Shown here: one piece after another, positions 8,839 to 18,015 of the stretch
How positions within the stretch are numbered: position 1 is the stretch's first letter
How the letters are laid out: each line of letters begins with the position of its first letter
Source of the DNA: Flavobacterium sp. ACN2
GTDB taxonomy: Bacteria; Bacteroidota; Bacteroidia; Flavobacteriales; Flavobacteriaceae
NCBI RefSeq assembly: GCF_002303885.1
Contig: NZ_MRCM01000003.1
Span: 248,001-312,000 of the forward strand
DNA: 64,000 nt
Reading direction: 5' to 3'
Notes under the pieces: generated by a model
What the model saw: the letters and a program-made list of their open reading frames with translations, nothing else
Database searches by the model: none
What the model was told of the DNA's origin: nothing
Position numbers and translations under genes: made by a program

Positions 8839-10059
8839 TTGAAAAAAGCAGTCGTAATTTTAATTGTCTTGTTTTCTATTTTTTCATGTAAAAAAGCAGA
8901 AGAAAAAGTAGAAACAAAAATTACTAAACCAGCAACCAAAAAAATAGAATTCGGTTTTAATTACGCAGATTTTAATGTTGTTAATGATACTATTTCAAAA
9001 GGAGATTCTTTTGGCTCCATACTCCAAAGTCAAAATATTGGAGATAAAAAAGTACATGATATTGTAGAACAGGTAAAAGATTCGTTCAATGTCAGAAGCA
9101 TTCGTTATGGCAAACCCTTTACTTTACTTCGTTCTAAAAACAAAACGAATAATCTTCAAGTTTTTGTTTATCAGCCAGACGCCTTAAGTTATTATGTTAT
9201 TGATTTAAGAGATAGCATTGCAAAAGCATATAAAAAAATAAAACCTGTTTCTCTCAAAAGAAAAATGATTGGTGGCGTTCTTAAAAGTTCATTATCTGAA
9301 ACTTTAGGAAACGAAAGTGTTGAAACAGCTTTGGCCAGCAGAATCACAAAAGTATTTTCTTGGTCTATTGACTTTTTTAAACTTAAAAAAGGAGATCGCT
9401 ACGGATTAATTTTCACTGAAAGATTTATCAACGGAAAAACATATGATGGCGTTGAAGATCTTGAGGCCGCATTTTTTGAATATAAAGGCAAAATAATTTA
9501 CGCCTTCCCTTTTGCAAGAGACACCACTTCTGGTAAAGTTGAATATTATGATGATGAAGGAAAAACACTTAAAAACTTCTTCTTAAAAACTCCAATTAAA
9601 TTCAGCCGAATCACTTCAAGATTCACTATGAATAGATATCATCCGGTACAGCACACCTGGAAAGCGCATAAAGGAACAGATTACGCCGCTCCAACAGGAA
9701 CGCCAATTTCTACAACCGCTTCTGGTGTTGTTGAAGCTACAGGATATACTGCAGGAAACGGAAACTTTGTAAAAGTAAAACACAACGGAACCTACTCTAC
9801 TCAATATTTACATATGTCTAAAATCTTGGTTCGCCGCGGACAGCGCGTTACTCAAGGTCAGACAATTGGTTTGGTAGGAAGCACCGGCCTAGCTTCTGGC
9901 CCTCACGTTTGTTACCGTTTTTGGAAAAATGGAATACAAGTCGATGCCCTTCGTTTAAATTTACCGACTGGAGAATCTTTGACAGGAAACGACAGAACTC
10001 GTTTCATGAAACAGATTGAACCTCTAAAAAGAGAATTAGATAGTATTGGGAATCTTTAA
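8839..10059 (+). CDS. M23-family peptidoglycan endopeptidase lipoprotein
   Basis: Predicted cell-wall hydrolase anchored by an N-terminal lipid. The likely start is TTG 8839, giving MKKAVVILIVLFSIFSC with a lipobox cysteine at residue 17. Residues about 50-255 resemble the OapA/LysM-like N-terminal region of MepM/NlpD-type proteins. The LytM domain follows, with first zinc motif HKGTDYAAPTG, central YLHMS and last motif GPHVCYRFWKNG. In the last motif the usual HxH zinc-binding pair is H-V-C, so a cysteine takes the position of the third zinc ligand. It lies 26 bp after the dioxygenase homologue, on the same strand. Confidence 0.88.
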   Translation: MKKAVVILIVLFSIFSCKKAEEKVETKITKPATKKIEFGFNYADFNVVNDTISKGDSFGSILQSQNIGDKKVHDIVEQVKDSFNVRSIRYGKPFTLLRSKNKTNNLQVFVYQPDALSYYVIDLRDSIAKAYKKIKPVSLKRKMIGGVLKSSLSETLGNESVETALASRITKVFSWSIDFFKLKKGDRYGLIFTERFINGKTYDGVEDLEAAFFEYKGKIIYAFPFARDTTSGKVEYYDDEGKTLKNFFLKTPIKFSRITSRFTMNRYHPVQHTWKAHKGTDYAAPTGTPISTTASGVVEATGYTAGNGNFVKVKHNGTYSTQYLHMSKILVRRGQRVTQGQTIGLVGSTGLASGPHVCYRFWKNGIQVDALRLNLPTGESLTGNDRTRFMKQIEPLKRELDSIGNL

Positions 10060-10092
10060 TAACCCATTTTATAATCTTTTTGATTTAAAGCG

Positions 10093-10713
10093 ATGAAAAA
10101 TGAACGCCTTAAAACCATGTATCATGAAACTTTTTCTGGTTTAAAATTATTTTACAGAGATACAAATCTTCCTGAAAGTCTAATTTTAAATTATAAAGTC
10201 GGACAGATTATTCAGGAAAAAGCTTTTACTGATATGAGTTCGATTGGCGGAGGACTTTCGAGCAACCTTAGATATTTGATTGCCAGTTCGCATGCAAAAG
10301 ACTTGTCGAAATTCAATCCTGACTCATCAAAAATTGGTCATTTTCTATTAGATTCAATTACCTATTTTAAAGTATTAGACATTCAGAAGATTGGAGATAA
10401 AACTCAAATTTTTCTTTTGAATATTCCAGACAATTCAATTTCGCTTTTCAAAAATTCATCTTCAAACTTAGAGGAAGAAATTATAGAAAAAGCTCAAAAA
10501 CGCTTTCGCGAAAAAATCGATTTACCTTTAGTTCCAGAATTGCAAACCGAAGAATGGAAAGAAAGAACAAAATCTCCTCTCGGAATGGACGAAAGCGGAC
10601 AATTATTTTTTGACGATTCTAAAATTAAAATCGAATCTCCAAAAAGAATTGATGTTGATGTTTCGAAGAAAATTATAGAAATTAATAAAAAGCCTTGGTG
10701 GAAGTTCTGGTAA
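10093..10713 (+). CDS. Conserved hypothetical cytosolic protein
   Basis: A 206-residue protein with no signal peptide or membrane segment. The N-terminal half is mixed alpha/beta, with a glycine-rich turn SSIGGGLSSNLRYLIASS. The middle contains a helix EEIIEKAQKRFREKI, and the C-terminus ends in a basic-aromatic tail KKPWWKFW. I do not recognise the family and assign no function. It starts 33 bp after the M23 gene and may share its transcript. Confidence 0.7.
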   Translation: MKNERLKTMYHETFSGLKLFYRDTNLPESLILNYKVGQIIQEKAFTDMSSIGGGLSSNLRYLIASSHAKDLSKFNPDSSKIGHFLLDSITYFKVLDIQKIGDKTQIFLLNIPDNSISLFKNSSSNLEEEIIEKAQKRFREKIDLPLVPELQTEEWKERTKSPLGMDESGQLFFDDSKIKIESPKRIDVDVSKKIIEINKKPWWKFW

Positions 10714-10741
10714 AAAATATTTCTTAAACTCTTATTTATTC

Positions 10742-11074
10742 ATGCAAAAATCCTTTTTGATATTTTTATCACTATTAGCCGTAGGATGCTCCAATCCAAA
10801 AGTTTTTATTTTAAATGAAAAAGAAGAAAGCAAATATTTTGTACAGCAACTAGTTAGCACTGCCTTCGAAAAAGATTTAATTGGAGAATCACCTTTGATC
10901 GTAATAAACGGAATTCCATTTAAATACAACAAAAAACACGATACCATCTTATTGCCACTTAAAAAACTTGACATCATTACTTTAGACTTTATAAACAAAA
11001 ACAGCAGCCGTATAATTTATAACGAAAAGGAAAATGATGGAGCAATCATTATAACTTCCAAAAATCAAAAGTGA
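10742..11074 (+). CDS. Small hypothetical lipoprotein
   Basis: A 110-residue protein with signal sequence MQKSFLIFLSLLAVGC and a clear lipobox (LAVGC, Cys16). The mature part is lysine rich, with alternating strands such as SPLIVINGIPFKYNKK and ending GAIIITSKNQK, faintly reminiscent of a TonB plug-like 'bGAIIITSK' strand, though too short to be one. Function unknown. The start ATG 10742 follows the previous stop by 28 bp. Confidence 0.6.
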   Translation: MQKSFLIFLSLLAVGCSNPKVFILNEKEESKYFVQQLVSTAFEKDLIGESPLIVINGIPFKYNKKHDTILLPLKKLDIITLDFINKNSSRIIYNEKENDGAIIITSKNQK

Positions 11075-11146
11075 TAATTCATAAAACGTTTTCGTAACTA
11101 ATTGCTATATAATCGCAAACCGTTCCCCTTTTAAAAGTTATTTCAG

Positions 11147-11154
11147 TATTTTTG
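11147..11154 (+). promoter_or_regulatory. -7 promoter element for pgi
   Basis: TATTTTTG fits TAnnTTTG and lies 33 bp before the pgi ATG at 11187. A consensus -33 box is not obvious. Confidence 0.5.
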
Positions 11155-11186
11155 TGTTTCAGAAAACAAACTCAATTATAGATAAA

Positions 11187-12830
11187 ATGGCTTTAAACAC
11201 AACAAACCCAACTGGGACTGAAGCGTGGAAAAATCTACAAAACCACTATAACGCAATTCACGAAACCACAATACAAGAATTGTTTCAACAAGATAGTGCC
11301 CGTGCTGAAAAATTCAATTTACAATGGAATGATTTTTTAGTAGATTACTCAAAGAACAATATTAGTCAGGAAACTGTTTCTCTTTTGTTAGAGTTGGCAA
11401 ACTCAATCGGACTGAAAGATGCGATCGCACAATATTTTGGAGGAGAATTAATCAATCAGACAGAAAATCGTGCTGTTTTACATACGGCATTACGTGCTCC
11501 AGAATCAGCAGTTATTAAGGTTGACGGAGAAAATGTAATTCCAGAAGTTTACGAAGTAAAAAATAAAATCAAAAACTTTACAGAAGAAGTAATCTCTGGG
11601 CAAAGAAAAGGATATACAGGAAAAGCTTTTACTGATGTTGTAAATATTGGTATTGGTGGTTCAGACCTTGGTCCAGTAATGGCGGTTGAAGCTTTACAAT
11701 TTTATAAAAATCACCTAAACACACATTTCGTTTCAAATGTTGACGGTGACCACGTAAATGAAGTTATCAAAAAACTAAATCCTGAAACGACACTTTTCGT
11801 GATTGTTTCTAAAACATTTACAACGCAAGAAACGCTTTCGAATTCAGAAACTATTAAAGAATGGTTTTTAAAATCGGCTACTCAGGAAGATATTGCGAAA
11901 CACTTTGCAGCGGTTTCTACAAACATTAAAAATGTAACAGAATTCGGAATTAATCCTGACAACGTTTTTCCAATGTGGGATTGGGTTGGAGGAAGATTTT
12001 CTCTTTGGAGCGCAGTTGGTTTGAGCATCGCTTTAGCAATTGGTTTTAAAAACTACAATCAATTGTTAGTTGGAGCAAATGAAATGGACGAGCATTTCAA
12101 ATCGGCAGAATTCGACGAAAACATTCCGGTTATTTTGGCTTTATTAAGCGTGTGGTACAATAATTTTTATGGTGCTGAAAGCGAAGCTTTGATTCCATAC
12201 ACACAATATTTACACAAACTTGCTCCTTATTTACAGCAAGCTTTTATGGAAAGCAATGGAAAAAGTGTTGGTCGTGATGGAAAACCTGTTAACTATCAAA
12301 CTGGAACAATCATTTGGGGAGAGCCAGGAACAAATTCTCAACACGCTTTTTTCCAATTAATTCACCAAGGAACAAAAAGAATTCCAACAGACTTTATCGG
12401 ATTTGTAAAACCTCTTTATGGCAATGAAGATCACCACGATAAATTGATGTCTAACTTCTTTGCTCAAACAGAAGCTTTAATGAATGGTAAAACTCCAGAT
12501 CAAGTTCAAGCAGAATTTGACAAACAAGGACTTGCTGCTGAAAAAGCTTCATACTTATTACCGTTTAAAGTTTTCACAGGAAACAAACCAACTAATACAA
12601 TTTTAATTCAAAAACTTACTCCAAAAAGCTTAGGATCTTTAATCGCATTATATGAGCACAAGATATTTGTTCAAGGTGTGATCTGGAATATTTTTAGTTT
12701 TGATCAATGGGGAGTTGAATTAGGTAAGCAATTAGCAAACTCAATCTTAGATGAGATCAATTCTAAGACTGTTAAAAATCACGACAGTTCGACTTCATTT
12801 TTGTTAAATCATTTCTTAAAAAACAAATAG
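11187..12830 (+). CDS. pgi: Glucose-6-phosphate isomerase
   Basis: Interconverts glucose 6-phosphate and fructose 6-phosphate in glycolysis and gluconeogenesis. ATG 11187 ([14 protein letters not shown]) is preferred to a GTG at 11154 that overlaps the promoter element. The 547-residue length is typical of the long PGI form. Signature stretches are [31 protein letters not shown] and [20 protein letters not shown], which hold the active-site Glu and His; the catalytic lysine lies in the C-terminal GVELGKQLA segment. It is transcribed alone, with a promoter upstream and a strong terminator 32 bp after the stop. Confidence 0.97.
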   Translation: MALNTTNPTGTEAWKNLQNHYNAIHETTIQELFQQDSARAEKFNLQWNDFLVDYSKNNISQETVSLLLELANSIGLKDAIAQYFGGELINQTENRAVLHTALRAPESAVIKVDGENVIPEVYEVKNKIKNFTEEVISGQRKGYTGKAFTDVVNIGIGGSDLGPVMAVEALQFYKNHLNTHFVSNVDGDHVNEVIKKLNPETTLFVIVSKTFTTQETLSNSETIKEWFLKSATQEDIAKHFAAVSTNIKNVTEFGINPDNVFPMWDWVGGRFSLWSAVGLSIALAIGFKNYNQLLVGANEMDEHFKSAEFDENIPVILALLSVWYNNFYGAESEALIPYTQYLHKLAPYLQQAFMESNGKSVGRDGKPVNYQTGTIIWGEPGTNSQHAFFQLIHQGTKRIPTDFIGFVKPLYGNEDHHDKLMSNFFAQTEALMNGKTPDQVQAEFDKQGLAAEKASYLLPFKVFTGNKPTNTILIQKLTPKSLGSLIALYEHKIFVQGVIWNIFSFDQWGVELGKQLANSILDEINSKTVKNHDSSTSFLLNHFLKNK

Positions 12831-12861
12831 AAACATTGTCTTAAATATTCTATAACTTTTG

Positions 12862-12899
12862 AAACGTCCTAATTACTAGTAAAATTAGGACGTTTTTTG
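12862..12899 (+). terminator. Intrinsic terminator of pgi
   Basis: Perfect 13-bp stem AAACGTCCTAATT/AATTAGGACGTTT (12862-12874 with 12883-12895) and an 8-base loop, followed by TTTT. Confidence 0.9.
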
Positions 12900-13151
12900 T
12901 ATAAAATTCCGACAAAAGACAGAAAAATCCGCTAATTTACATTTTTAACATTGCTTGACTATGGAAATAATTACAGTTTTAACAAAAAAGCATTGCATAA
13001 ATTCAATAAATCAATATTTTTTCTAATAAAAAGAGAAAAATTCATTTTAATGCGCAGCACAAAAAGCAAAACTTGTTTTTCTTAACATTTCGATAACATT
13101 ATCTGAGTTATTTGTTATAATTTTGCCAAAAACAATAAACTCAATAACAAA
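12900..13151. other. 252-bp upstream region of the TonB receptor gene
   Basis: No ORF of note. AT-rich leader DNA that contains the -7 element at 13118-13125. No palindrome strong enough to call an operator was seen. Confidence 0.5.
13118..13125 (+). promoter_or_regulatory. -7 promoter element for the TonB-dependent receptor
   Basis: TAATTTTG fits TAnnTTTG and lies 27 bp upstream of ATG 13152. The -33 region is not consensus. Confidence 0.45.
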
Positions 13152-15896
13152 ATGAAGAAAATGAAAAATTGGTTACTGACCGGACTATTCTTTATGATAG
13201 TTTCAACCGTATTTTCTCAAGGAAAAGTTACTGGTAAAATTACCGACGGAACAGGTGGATTACCAGGAGCAAATGTAGTGATCAAAGGATCTACTACAGC
13301 AACTTCAACAGATTTTGATGGTAAATTTACTCTTACTTCAACATCAAGCACAGGAGAGATTGTTATCTCTTTCTTAGGTTATGACAACCAAACTGTGAAA
13401 TTTAATGTGTCTAACGGCGCAACTACAAACTTAGGAACTATCACTTTGGTTTCTAACTCAAACGAATTGAGCGAGATTGTAGTTAAAAGTAGCACAGTAG
13501 ATATTGCAAAAGACAGAAAAACTCCTGTTGCAGTATCAACAATTAAAGCTTCTGAAATTCAGGCAAAACTAGGAAACCAAGAACTTCCTGAAATGTTAAA
13601 AAGCACTCCATCTGTTTATGTAACTAAATCTGGTGGTGGATTTGGAGATTCTAGAATCACAATTCGTGGATTTAGCCAAAACAACGTTGCGGTAATGGTT
13701 AACGGTATGCCAGTTAACGACATGGAAAATGGTGCTGTTTACTGGAGTAACTGGGCAGGTTTATCTGACGTTACTTCTTTCATTCAAGTACAAAGAGGTT
13801 TAGGTTCTTCTAAATTAGCTATTGCTTCTGTTGGAGGTACTATGAACTACGTAACTAAAGCTTCAGATTTAAAACAAGGTGGTACAGTTGGTACTTCTTT
13901 TGGTAACGATAATTTCTTCAAATCTAACGTTGCTTACAACACAGGAAAATTAGATAGCGGATTCTCTGCTTCTGTATTATACAGCCACACTCAAGGTGAC
14001 GGATATGTAGATGGAACTCAATTTAACGGAGATAACTACTATGTAGCTCTTGGTTATACTACAAAAAACAACAAGCACGATTTCCAATTTACAGTTACTG
14101 GTGCTCCACAATGGCACGATCAAAGATCTACATTCATCACTATAGCACAGTATCAACAATATGGTTCAGTATCTGATCCAAACATTAGATATAACTCTGA
14201 TTGGGGATACAAAGATGGTCAGGCTTTCAACATGGTAAGAAACTACTACCACAAACCTGTTACTTCATTAAACTATGATTTCCAAATTAATGAAACATCT
14301 AAATTATCTGCTGTTGCTTACGCTTCTTTCGGACGTGGAGGAGGATCTAGAGGAGCAGGTGGTATTAGAGGCTTTAACTATGCTAATAACGCATTCAGAA
14401 CTGCAAACGGCTTAGTTGATTATGATAAAATTGTTGCTTACAACTCAGGACAAACAGTAAGCATCAATGGCACTAATTACACTCGTACAACTAACGGTAC
14501 AAGTGGAGAATTCCAAAACAGTTCTTCTACGGGAAGTTTAACAACCTCTACATCTGGTATCTCTCAGATTTCATCTGTTAACTCTCACAACTGGTATGGT
14601 GCGATTGTTAACTTCAACAAAAAATTCACAGACAACTTAACATGGGATCTTGGAGTTGACGTAAGAGGATACAAAGGTCTTCACTACCAAAACGTAAACA
14701 ATAGATTAGGTGCAGATGCATACATTGACAATTTGGATGTAAACAACCCAAATAGAGTTTTATACGGAACTTATTCTACTTACGCTTCTTGGAATGTATT
14801 TAAAGATACTGACAAAGAAGAAAAAATCAACTTCAACAATGATGGTGACGTAAGATGGTATGGTGGTTTTACTCAATTAGAGTATACTTCAGATAAATTC
14901 ACTGCATTCGTTCAAGGTGCCCTTTCTCAACAAGGATTCAAAAGAGTGGATTATTTTAAATATCCAGCTGGAAGCGAGTTAGCTAGTACAGATTACGAAA
15001 ATATCTTAGGTGGTAACGTAAAAGGTGGTGTAAACTACAACATCAACGAGCACCATAACGTTTTTGTTAACTCTGGATACTACTCAAAACAGCCATTTTT
15101 TAATGCAGTTTATCCAAACAACAGTTCTATTGTAGCTGGTAACTTAACAAACGAAAAAATCTTTGCTGTTGAAGCTGGATACGGTTTCCGTTCAAGTAAA
15201 TATACTGCAAACGTAAACTTATACCGTACTTCTTGGAAAGACAGATACCAAAGACAAACTGATAATGCTGCAGACAACCCAGGTGGTTACTTTGATTTCG
15301 CTGGAATCACAGAAATCCACTCAGGTATCGAGATTGATGGTACTGCAAAAGTACTTGACAAACTTACTCTTACTGCAATGTTATCTCTTGGAGATTGGCA
15401 ATATGAAGGAACAAGTACAAGTAACCGTTACGATTCAGCCAACAATCCTATTGGAACTGGTTCAACATTATTCCTTGATGGTGTAAGAGTTGGAGATGCT
15501 GCTCAAACAACTGCTGCTTTAGGAGCAACTTACGAAATCTTGCCTCGTTTTACTGTTGATGCAAATTACAACTATATTGATAAATTGTATGCTCAGATTT
15601 CTGCAGGAAACTTTACTAAAGAAGATAACAGAGGTGCATTACAATTACCATCTTATGGTACTGCTGATGCTGGTTTATCATACAAATTGTTAGTTGGTAA
15701 AAACAAAAGCAACTCAGTAGGTTTCAGATTAAATGTAAACAACCTTTTTGATTACACTTACATTGCTGAAGCAAAAACAAATATATTTGCTGCTGATGTT
15801 CCTACTGTTACAACTTACAAAGGTATTGCTACTACAAACCAAGTATACTTTGGTTTCGGTAGAACTTGGAACTTCGCATTACGTTACGATTTCTAA
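13152..15896 (+). CDS. TonB-dependent outer-membrane receptor with carboxypeptidase-like regulatory domain
   Basis: A 914-residue outer-membrane transporter. It has a signal peptide (residues 1-22, ending VFSQ), a CarboxypepD-regulatory-like beta-sandwich (about 24-105, GKVTGKITDGTGGLPGANV), a plug (about 115-230, with TIRGFSQNNVAVMVNGMPVND and VGGTMNYVTK) and a 22-strand barrel ending in WNFALRYDF. It has no SusD partner, so it is not a SusC/SusD pair; the ligand could be a siderophore, metal complex or peptide. It stands alone between a pgi terminator and its own terminator. The codon pattern (GTTGCT/ACTACA repeats, few AGG) looks like that of a highly expressed gene. Confidence 0.92.
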   Translation: MKKMKNWLLTGLFFMIVSTVFSQGKVTGKITDGTGGLPGANVVIKGSTTATSTDFDGKFTLTSTSSTGEIVISFLGYDNQTVKFNVSNGATTNLGTITLVSNSNELSEIVVKSSTVDIAKDRKTPVAVSTIKASEIQAKLGNQELPEMLKSTPSVYVTKSGGGFGDSRITIRGFSQNNVAVMVNGMPVNDMENGAVYWSNWAGLSDVTSFIQVQRGLGSSKLAIASVGGTMNYVTKASDLKQGGTVGTSFGNDNFFKSNVAYNTGKLDSGFSASVLYSHTQGDGYVDGTQFNGDNYYVALGYTTKNNKHDFQFTVTGAPQWHDQRSTFITIAQYQQYGSVSDPNIRYNSDWGYKDGQAFNMVRNYYHKPVTSLNYDFQINETSKLSAVAYASFGRGGGSRGAGGIRGFNYANNAFRTANGLVDYDKIVAYNSGQTVSINGTNYTRTTNGTSGEFQNSSSTGSLTTSTSGISQISSVNSHNWYGAIVNFNKKFTDNLTWDLGVDVRGYKGLHYQNVNNRLGADAYIDNLDVNNPNRVLYGTYSTYASWNVFKDTDKEEKINFNNDGDVRWYGGFTQLEYTSDKFTAFVQGALSQQGFKRVDYFKYPAGSELASTDYENILGGNVKGGVNYNINEHHNVFVNSGYYSKQPFFNAVYPNNSSIVAGNLTNEKIFAVEAGYGFRSSKYTANVNLYRTSWKDRYQRQTDNAADNPGGYFDFAGITEIHSGIEIDGTAKVLDKLTLTAMLSLGDWQYEGTSTSNRYDSANNPIGTGSTLFLDGVRVGDAAQTTAALGATYEILPRFTVDANYNYIDKLYAQISAGNFTKEDNRGALQLPSYGTADAGLSYKLLVGKNKSNSVGFRLNVNNLFDYTYIAEAKTNIFAADVPTVTTYKGIATTNQVYFGFGRTWNFALRYDF

Positions 15897-15920
15897 GAAT
15901 TTAGAATCTAAATAAATAAT

Positions 15921-15959
15921 AAAAACGGCATTGACTTTTAAGTTTAATGCCGTTTTTTT
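15921..15959 (+). terminator. Intrinsic terminator of the TonB receptor gene
   Basis: Stem AACGGCATT/AATGCCGTT (15924-15932 with 15946-15954), flanked by A-run and T-run, so it could work on both strands. Confidence 0.9.
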
Positions 15960-15973
15960 ATAGCCTTTTTTGT

Positions 15974-15981
15974 TATATTTG
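15974..15981 (+). promoter_or_regulatory. -7 promoter element for the 4-TM protein gene
   Basis: TATATTTG fits TAnnTTTG, 24 bp before ATG 16005. Confidence 0.5.
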
Positions 15982-16004
15982 TTTTTGAACAAAAAACACA
16001 GTTT

Positions 16005-16427
16005 ATGTATAATTTTCTACAAAAATTTCACTCTGGCTGGGCGTACTTAGCATTGCTTCTTTTAGTAATTGCAGTTGTTAACGCTATCATCGGAGTAACT
16101 TCAAAAAAAGAATTTACTGGTAAGGATCGTAAAATCGCTTTATTTGCTTTAATTGGCACACACACTCAATTATTGATTGGTTTAATCTTATATTTTGTTT
16201 CTGCGAGAGGCTTTGCTGTATTAGGTCAAATGTCTAATGCAGAACTAAGATTAACATCATTAGAACATCCTCTAATTAATATTATTGCTATCATCTTGAT
16301 TACTATCGGATGGTCTAAACATAAAAAATTAATCAATAGCGAAGCTAAATTTAAAACCTTTGCTATTTTTTACGGATTAGGATTATTGCTTATTTTAAGT
16401 AGAATTCCATGGAACCTTTGGTTCTAA
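16005..16427 (+). CDS. Conserved four-helix membrane protein (cytochrome b-like)
   Basis: A 140-residue integral membrane protein with four predicted membrane helices, near residues 12-32, 47-70, 88-105 and 120-138. Histidines lie at helix ends (FHSGWAYL, LIGTHTQLL, LEHPLINII, SKHKK), a pattern compatible with haem binding. Homologues in flavobacteria are commonly labelled cytochrome b, without experimental support that I know of. It is transcribed alone, from its own promoter to the terminator at 16442. The complete repertoire of four helices and the conserved ending RIPWNLWF suggest a real, conserved protein of unknown function. Confidence 0.75.
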   Translation: MYNFLQKFHSGWAYLALLLLVIAVVNAIIGVTSKKEFTGKDRKIALFALIGTHTQLLIGLILYFVSARGFAVLGQMSNAELRLTSLEHPLINIIAIILITIGWSKHKKLINSEAKFKTFAIFYGLGLLLILSRIPWNLWF

Positions 16428-16441
16428 AAAATACCAATTAA

Positions 16442-16465
16442 AAGCCCTTAATCAGGGCTTTTTTT
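16442..16465 (+). terminator. Intrinsic terminator
   Basis: Stem AAGCCCT/AGGGCTT (16442-16448 with 16454-16460) followed by a T-run. Confidence 0.88.
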
Positions 16466-16518
16466 ATCTCGGCATATTATTTGTACAAACTCCCCCCAAG
16501 TCTGAAAAAGAATAACCC

Positions 16519-17007
16519 ATGAGAAATAAAAAGAACATTTTATTCGCCACAATCGCTTTAACCTTAATTAGCGGCTTTACGTATGTCATAAGCCAGACCA
16601 AACCTACAACAGAACCTAAAATTATTCAAGACACTGTTAAAAATGTAAAACCAGTTATTATTCCGTTGCCGGATTCTGTTTTTACTGACAAAGGTTTAAA
16701 ACTAAGACCATACAAGAAAAACGCTCACGCCTCCTACTACGCAGATCGTTTTAATGGAAAAAGAACCGCTAATGGAAGTAGATTTAACAACAACAGCTAT
16801 ACTGCAGCTCACAAAAAACTTCCTTTTGGAACAAGAGTTAAAGTAACCAATGAAGCCAATGGAAAATTCGTTATTGTAAAAATTACAGATCGCGGACCTT
16901 TTGTAAAGACTCGTGAAATCGATTTGTCTAAAAGAGCTTTTATGGACATTACAAAACACAAAGGTGCCGGAGCTATGAAGGTTACCATTGAAACCATAAT
17001 TGAATAA
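16519..17007 (+). CDS. RlpA-like double-psi beta-barrel protein
   Basis: A 162-residue exported protein: N-terminal hydrophobic segment (about 5-24, ILFATIALTLISGFTYV), a linker, and a C-terminal double-psi beta-barrel of the RlpA family with HASYYADRFNGKRTANGSRF, KLPFGTRVKVT and ITDRGPFV. RlpA proteins cleave glycan strands that lack stem peptides and act at the septum; this one lacks the SPOR domain found in some family members. The catalytic Asp corresponds to TDRGPF. Whether it is enzymatically active is inferred. It ends in a hairpin shared with the convergent DinB gene. Confidence 0.86.
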   Translation: MRNKKNILFATIALTLISGFTYVISQTKPTTEPKIIQDTVKNVKPVIIPLPDSVFTDKGLKLRPYKKNAHASYYADRFNGKRTANGSRFNNNSYTAAHKKLPFGTRVKVTNEANGKFVIVKITDRGPFVKTREIDLSKRAFMDITKHKGAGAMKVTIETIIE

Positions 17008-17010
17008 AAA

Positions 17011-17038
17011 AAGTCCCGCTTAAAGCGGGACTTTTTTT
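17011..17038. terminator. Bidirectional terminator between rlpA-like and dinB-like genes
   Basis: Perfect 10-bp stem AGTCCCGCTT/AAGCGGGACT (17012-17021 with 17023-17032), A-run on the left and T-run on the right. The T-run overlaps the stop codon of the minus-strand gene. Confidence 0.9.
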
Positions 17039-17492
17039 AAACCAATTTTCTTAATGCCATTGCGACTCCACTATGAAGCCCTTCGTGGTAATTATTAAAA
17101 TCCAAGGCTCCTTGAACATGACGAAGCGTGAAACCGATACTAGTAGTATATTCGTGGTAATCAACAAAAAGTCCGCTCTCAAAATCATTTTTTGTTTTTT
17201 CTAATGTTGTAGAAAGCAATGTTCGAATCTCATCAACTTCAGCTTGAGAAACATCCCCTTCTGGTTTGGTTCCTTTTCTGTATTTGTTAATGAACTCTTC
17301 AGAAACCATTGTCGGAAGGCCCGATAATTTATAAACCAAAACCTGCTGCGACGAAATACAATGACCTATATTCCAAATAATATTGTTGCTAAAACCATCT
17401 GGAACTTTGTTTAATTGCTCTAACGAATGACTGTCTAAGATTTTCAAGAGAATTTCTCTAATAGTCTTCTGTACATCAAAAACTGAACTCAT
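17037..17492 (-). CDS. DinB-superfamily protein
   Basis: A 151-residue helical-bundle protein of the DinB/YfiT metalloenzyme superfamily. ATG at 17492 (MSSVFDVQKTIREIL) is preferred to an in-frame codon at 17522. The metal-binding histidines are seen as NIGHCISSQQVL and the C-terminal pair in NNYHEGLHSGVAMALRK. Superfamily members often act as thiol transferases (bacillithiol/mycothiol S-transferases), but the substrate cannot be told here. It is convergent with the RlpA-like gene and shares its terminator. Confidence 0.85.
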   Translation of the reverse strand: MSSVFDVQKTIREILLKILDSHSLEQLNKVPDGFSNNIIWNIGHCISSQQVLVYKLSGLPTMVSEEFINKYRKGTKPEGDVSQAEVDEIRTLLSTTLEKTKNDFESGLFVDYHEYTTSIGFTLRHVQGALDFNNYHEGLHSGVAMALRKLV

Positions 17493-17572
17493 AATTTTAT
17501 TTTTTTTTCTAAAATTAATCATTTTTAAGCTTCAAATGGATTTTCTTTGTATTCTAACAAATTCATAAAATA

Positions 17573-17920
17573 ATGAACAAAATATATTACTTAGCATCCT
17601 GCGATACTTGTCGCAAAATCATTAAAAGTCTTCCAGAAAACAATCTAGTTTTTCAAGACATTAGACAAGATCCAATTACAGAAGAACAACTGGAAGAAAT
17701 GTATAAACTTTCTGGAAGTTATGAAGCGTTATTTAGCAAAAAGGCTCAATTGTACAAGTCAATGGGATTAAAAGAAAAATCTTTAACTGAAGCCGATTTT
17801 AAAAAATATATTTTAGAGCATTATACTTTCTTAAGCCGTCCGGTTTTTATTATTGACGGAAAAATTTACATCGGCAACAGCCAAAAAAATGTAGCCGAAG
17901 TTATAAATGCACTAACGTAA
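17573..17920 (+). CDS. ArsC/Spx-family thioredoxin-fold protein
   Basis: A 115-residue protein with the ArsC fold and an N-terminal CDTC motif (Cys10 and Cys13), as in the Spx/MgsR/YffB group rather than classical ArsC (single Cys). The downstream RPVFIIDGKIYIGN corresponds to the conserved cis-proline region (FLSRPVFI). It could be a glutaredoxin-linked arsenate reductase or a redox regulator; no ars genes are nearby. It is divergent from the DinB gene, with an 80-bp shared upstream region. Confidence 0.85.
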   Translation: MNKIYYLASCDTCRKIIKSLPENNLVFQDIRQDPITEEQLEEMYKLSGSYEALFSKKAQLYKSMGLKEKSLTEADFKKYILEHYTFLSRPVFIIDGKIYIGNSQKNVAEVINALT

Positions 17921-17988
17921 GAATAACCGCAAATTTTGATCTATAAAACTGATTCACAATTTACAACGTAACACATCAAACTTTTATT

Positions 17989-17996
17989 TATCTTTG
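17989..17996 (+). promoter_or_regulatory. -7 promoter element for yicC
   Basis: TATCTTTG fits TAnnTTTG and lies 20 bp before ATG 18016. Probably drives yicC, the small exported protein gene and gmk. Confidence 0.55.
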
Positions 17997-18015
17997 CGCC
18001 TTTATACTCAATTAT

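Noticed and set aside
16005..16427. Ribosomal protein or confirmed cytochrome b label for the four-helix membrane protein
   Set aside because: The sequence is clearly a membrane protein and unlike any ribosomal protein; haem binding is only suggested by histidines, so a neutral name was used.
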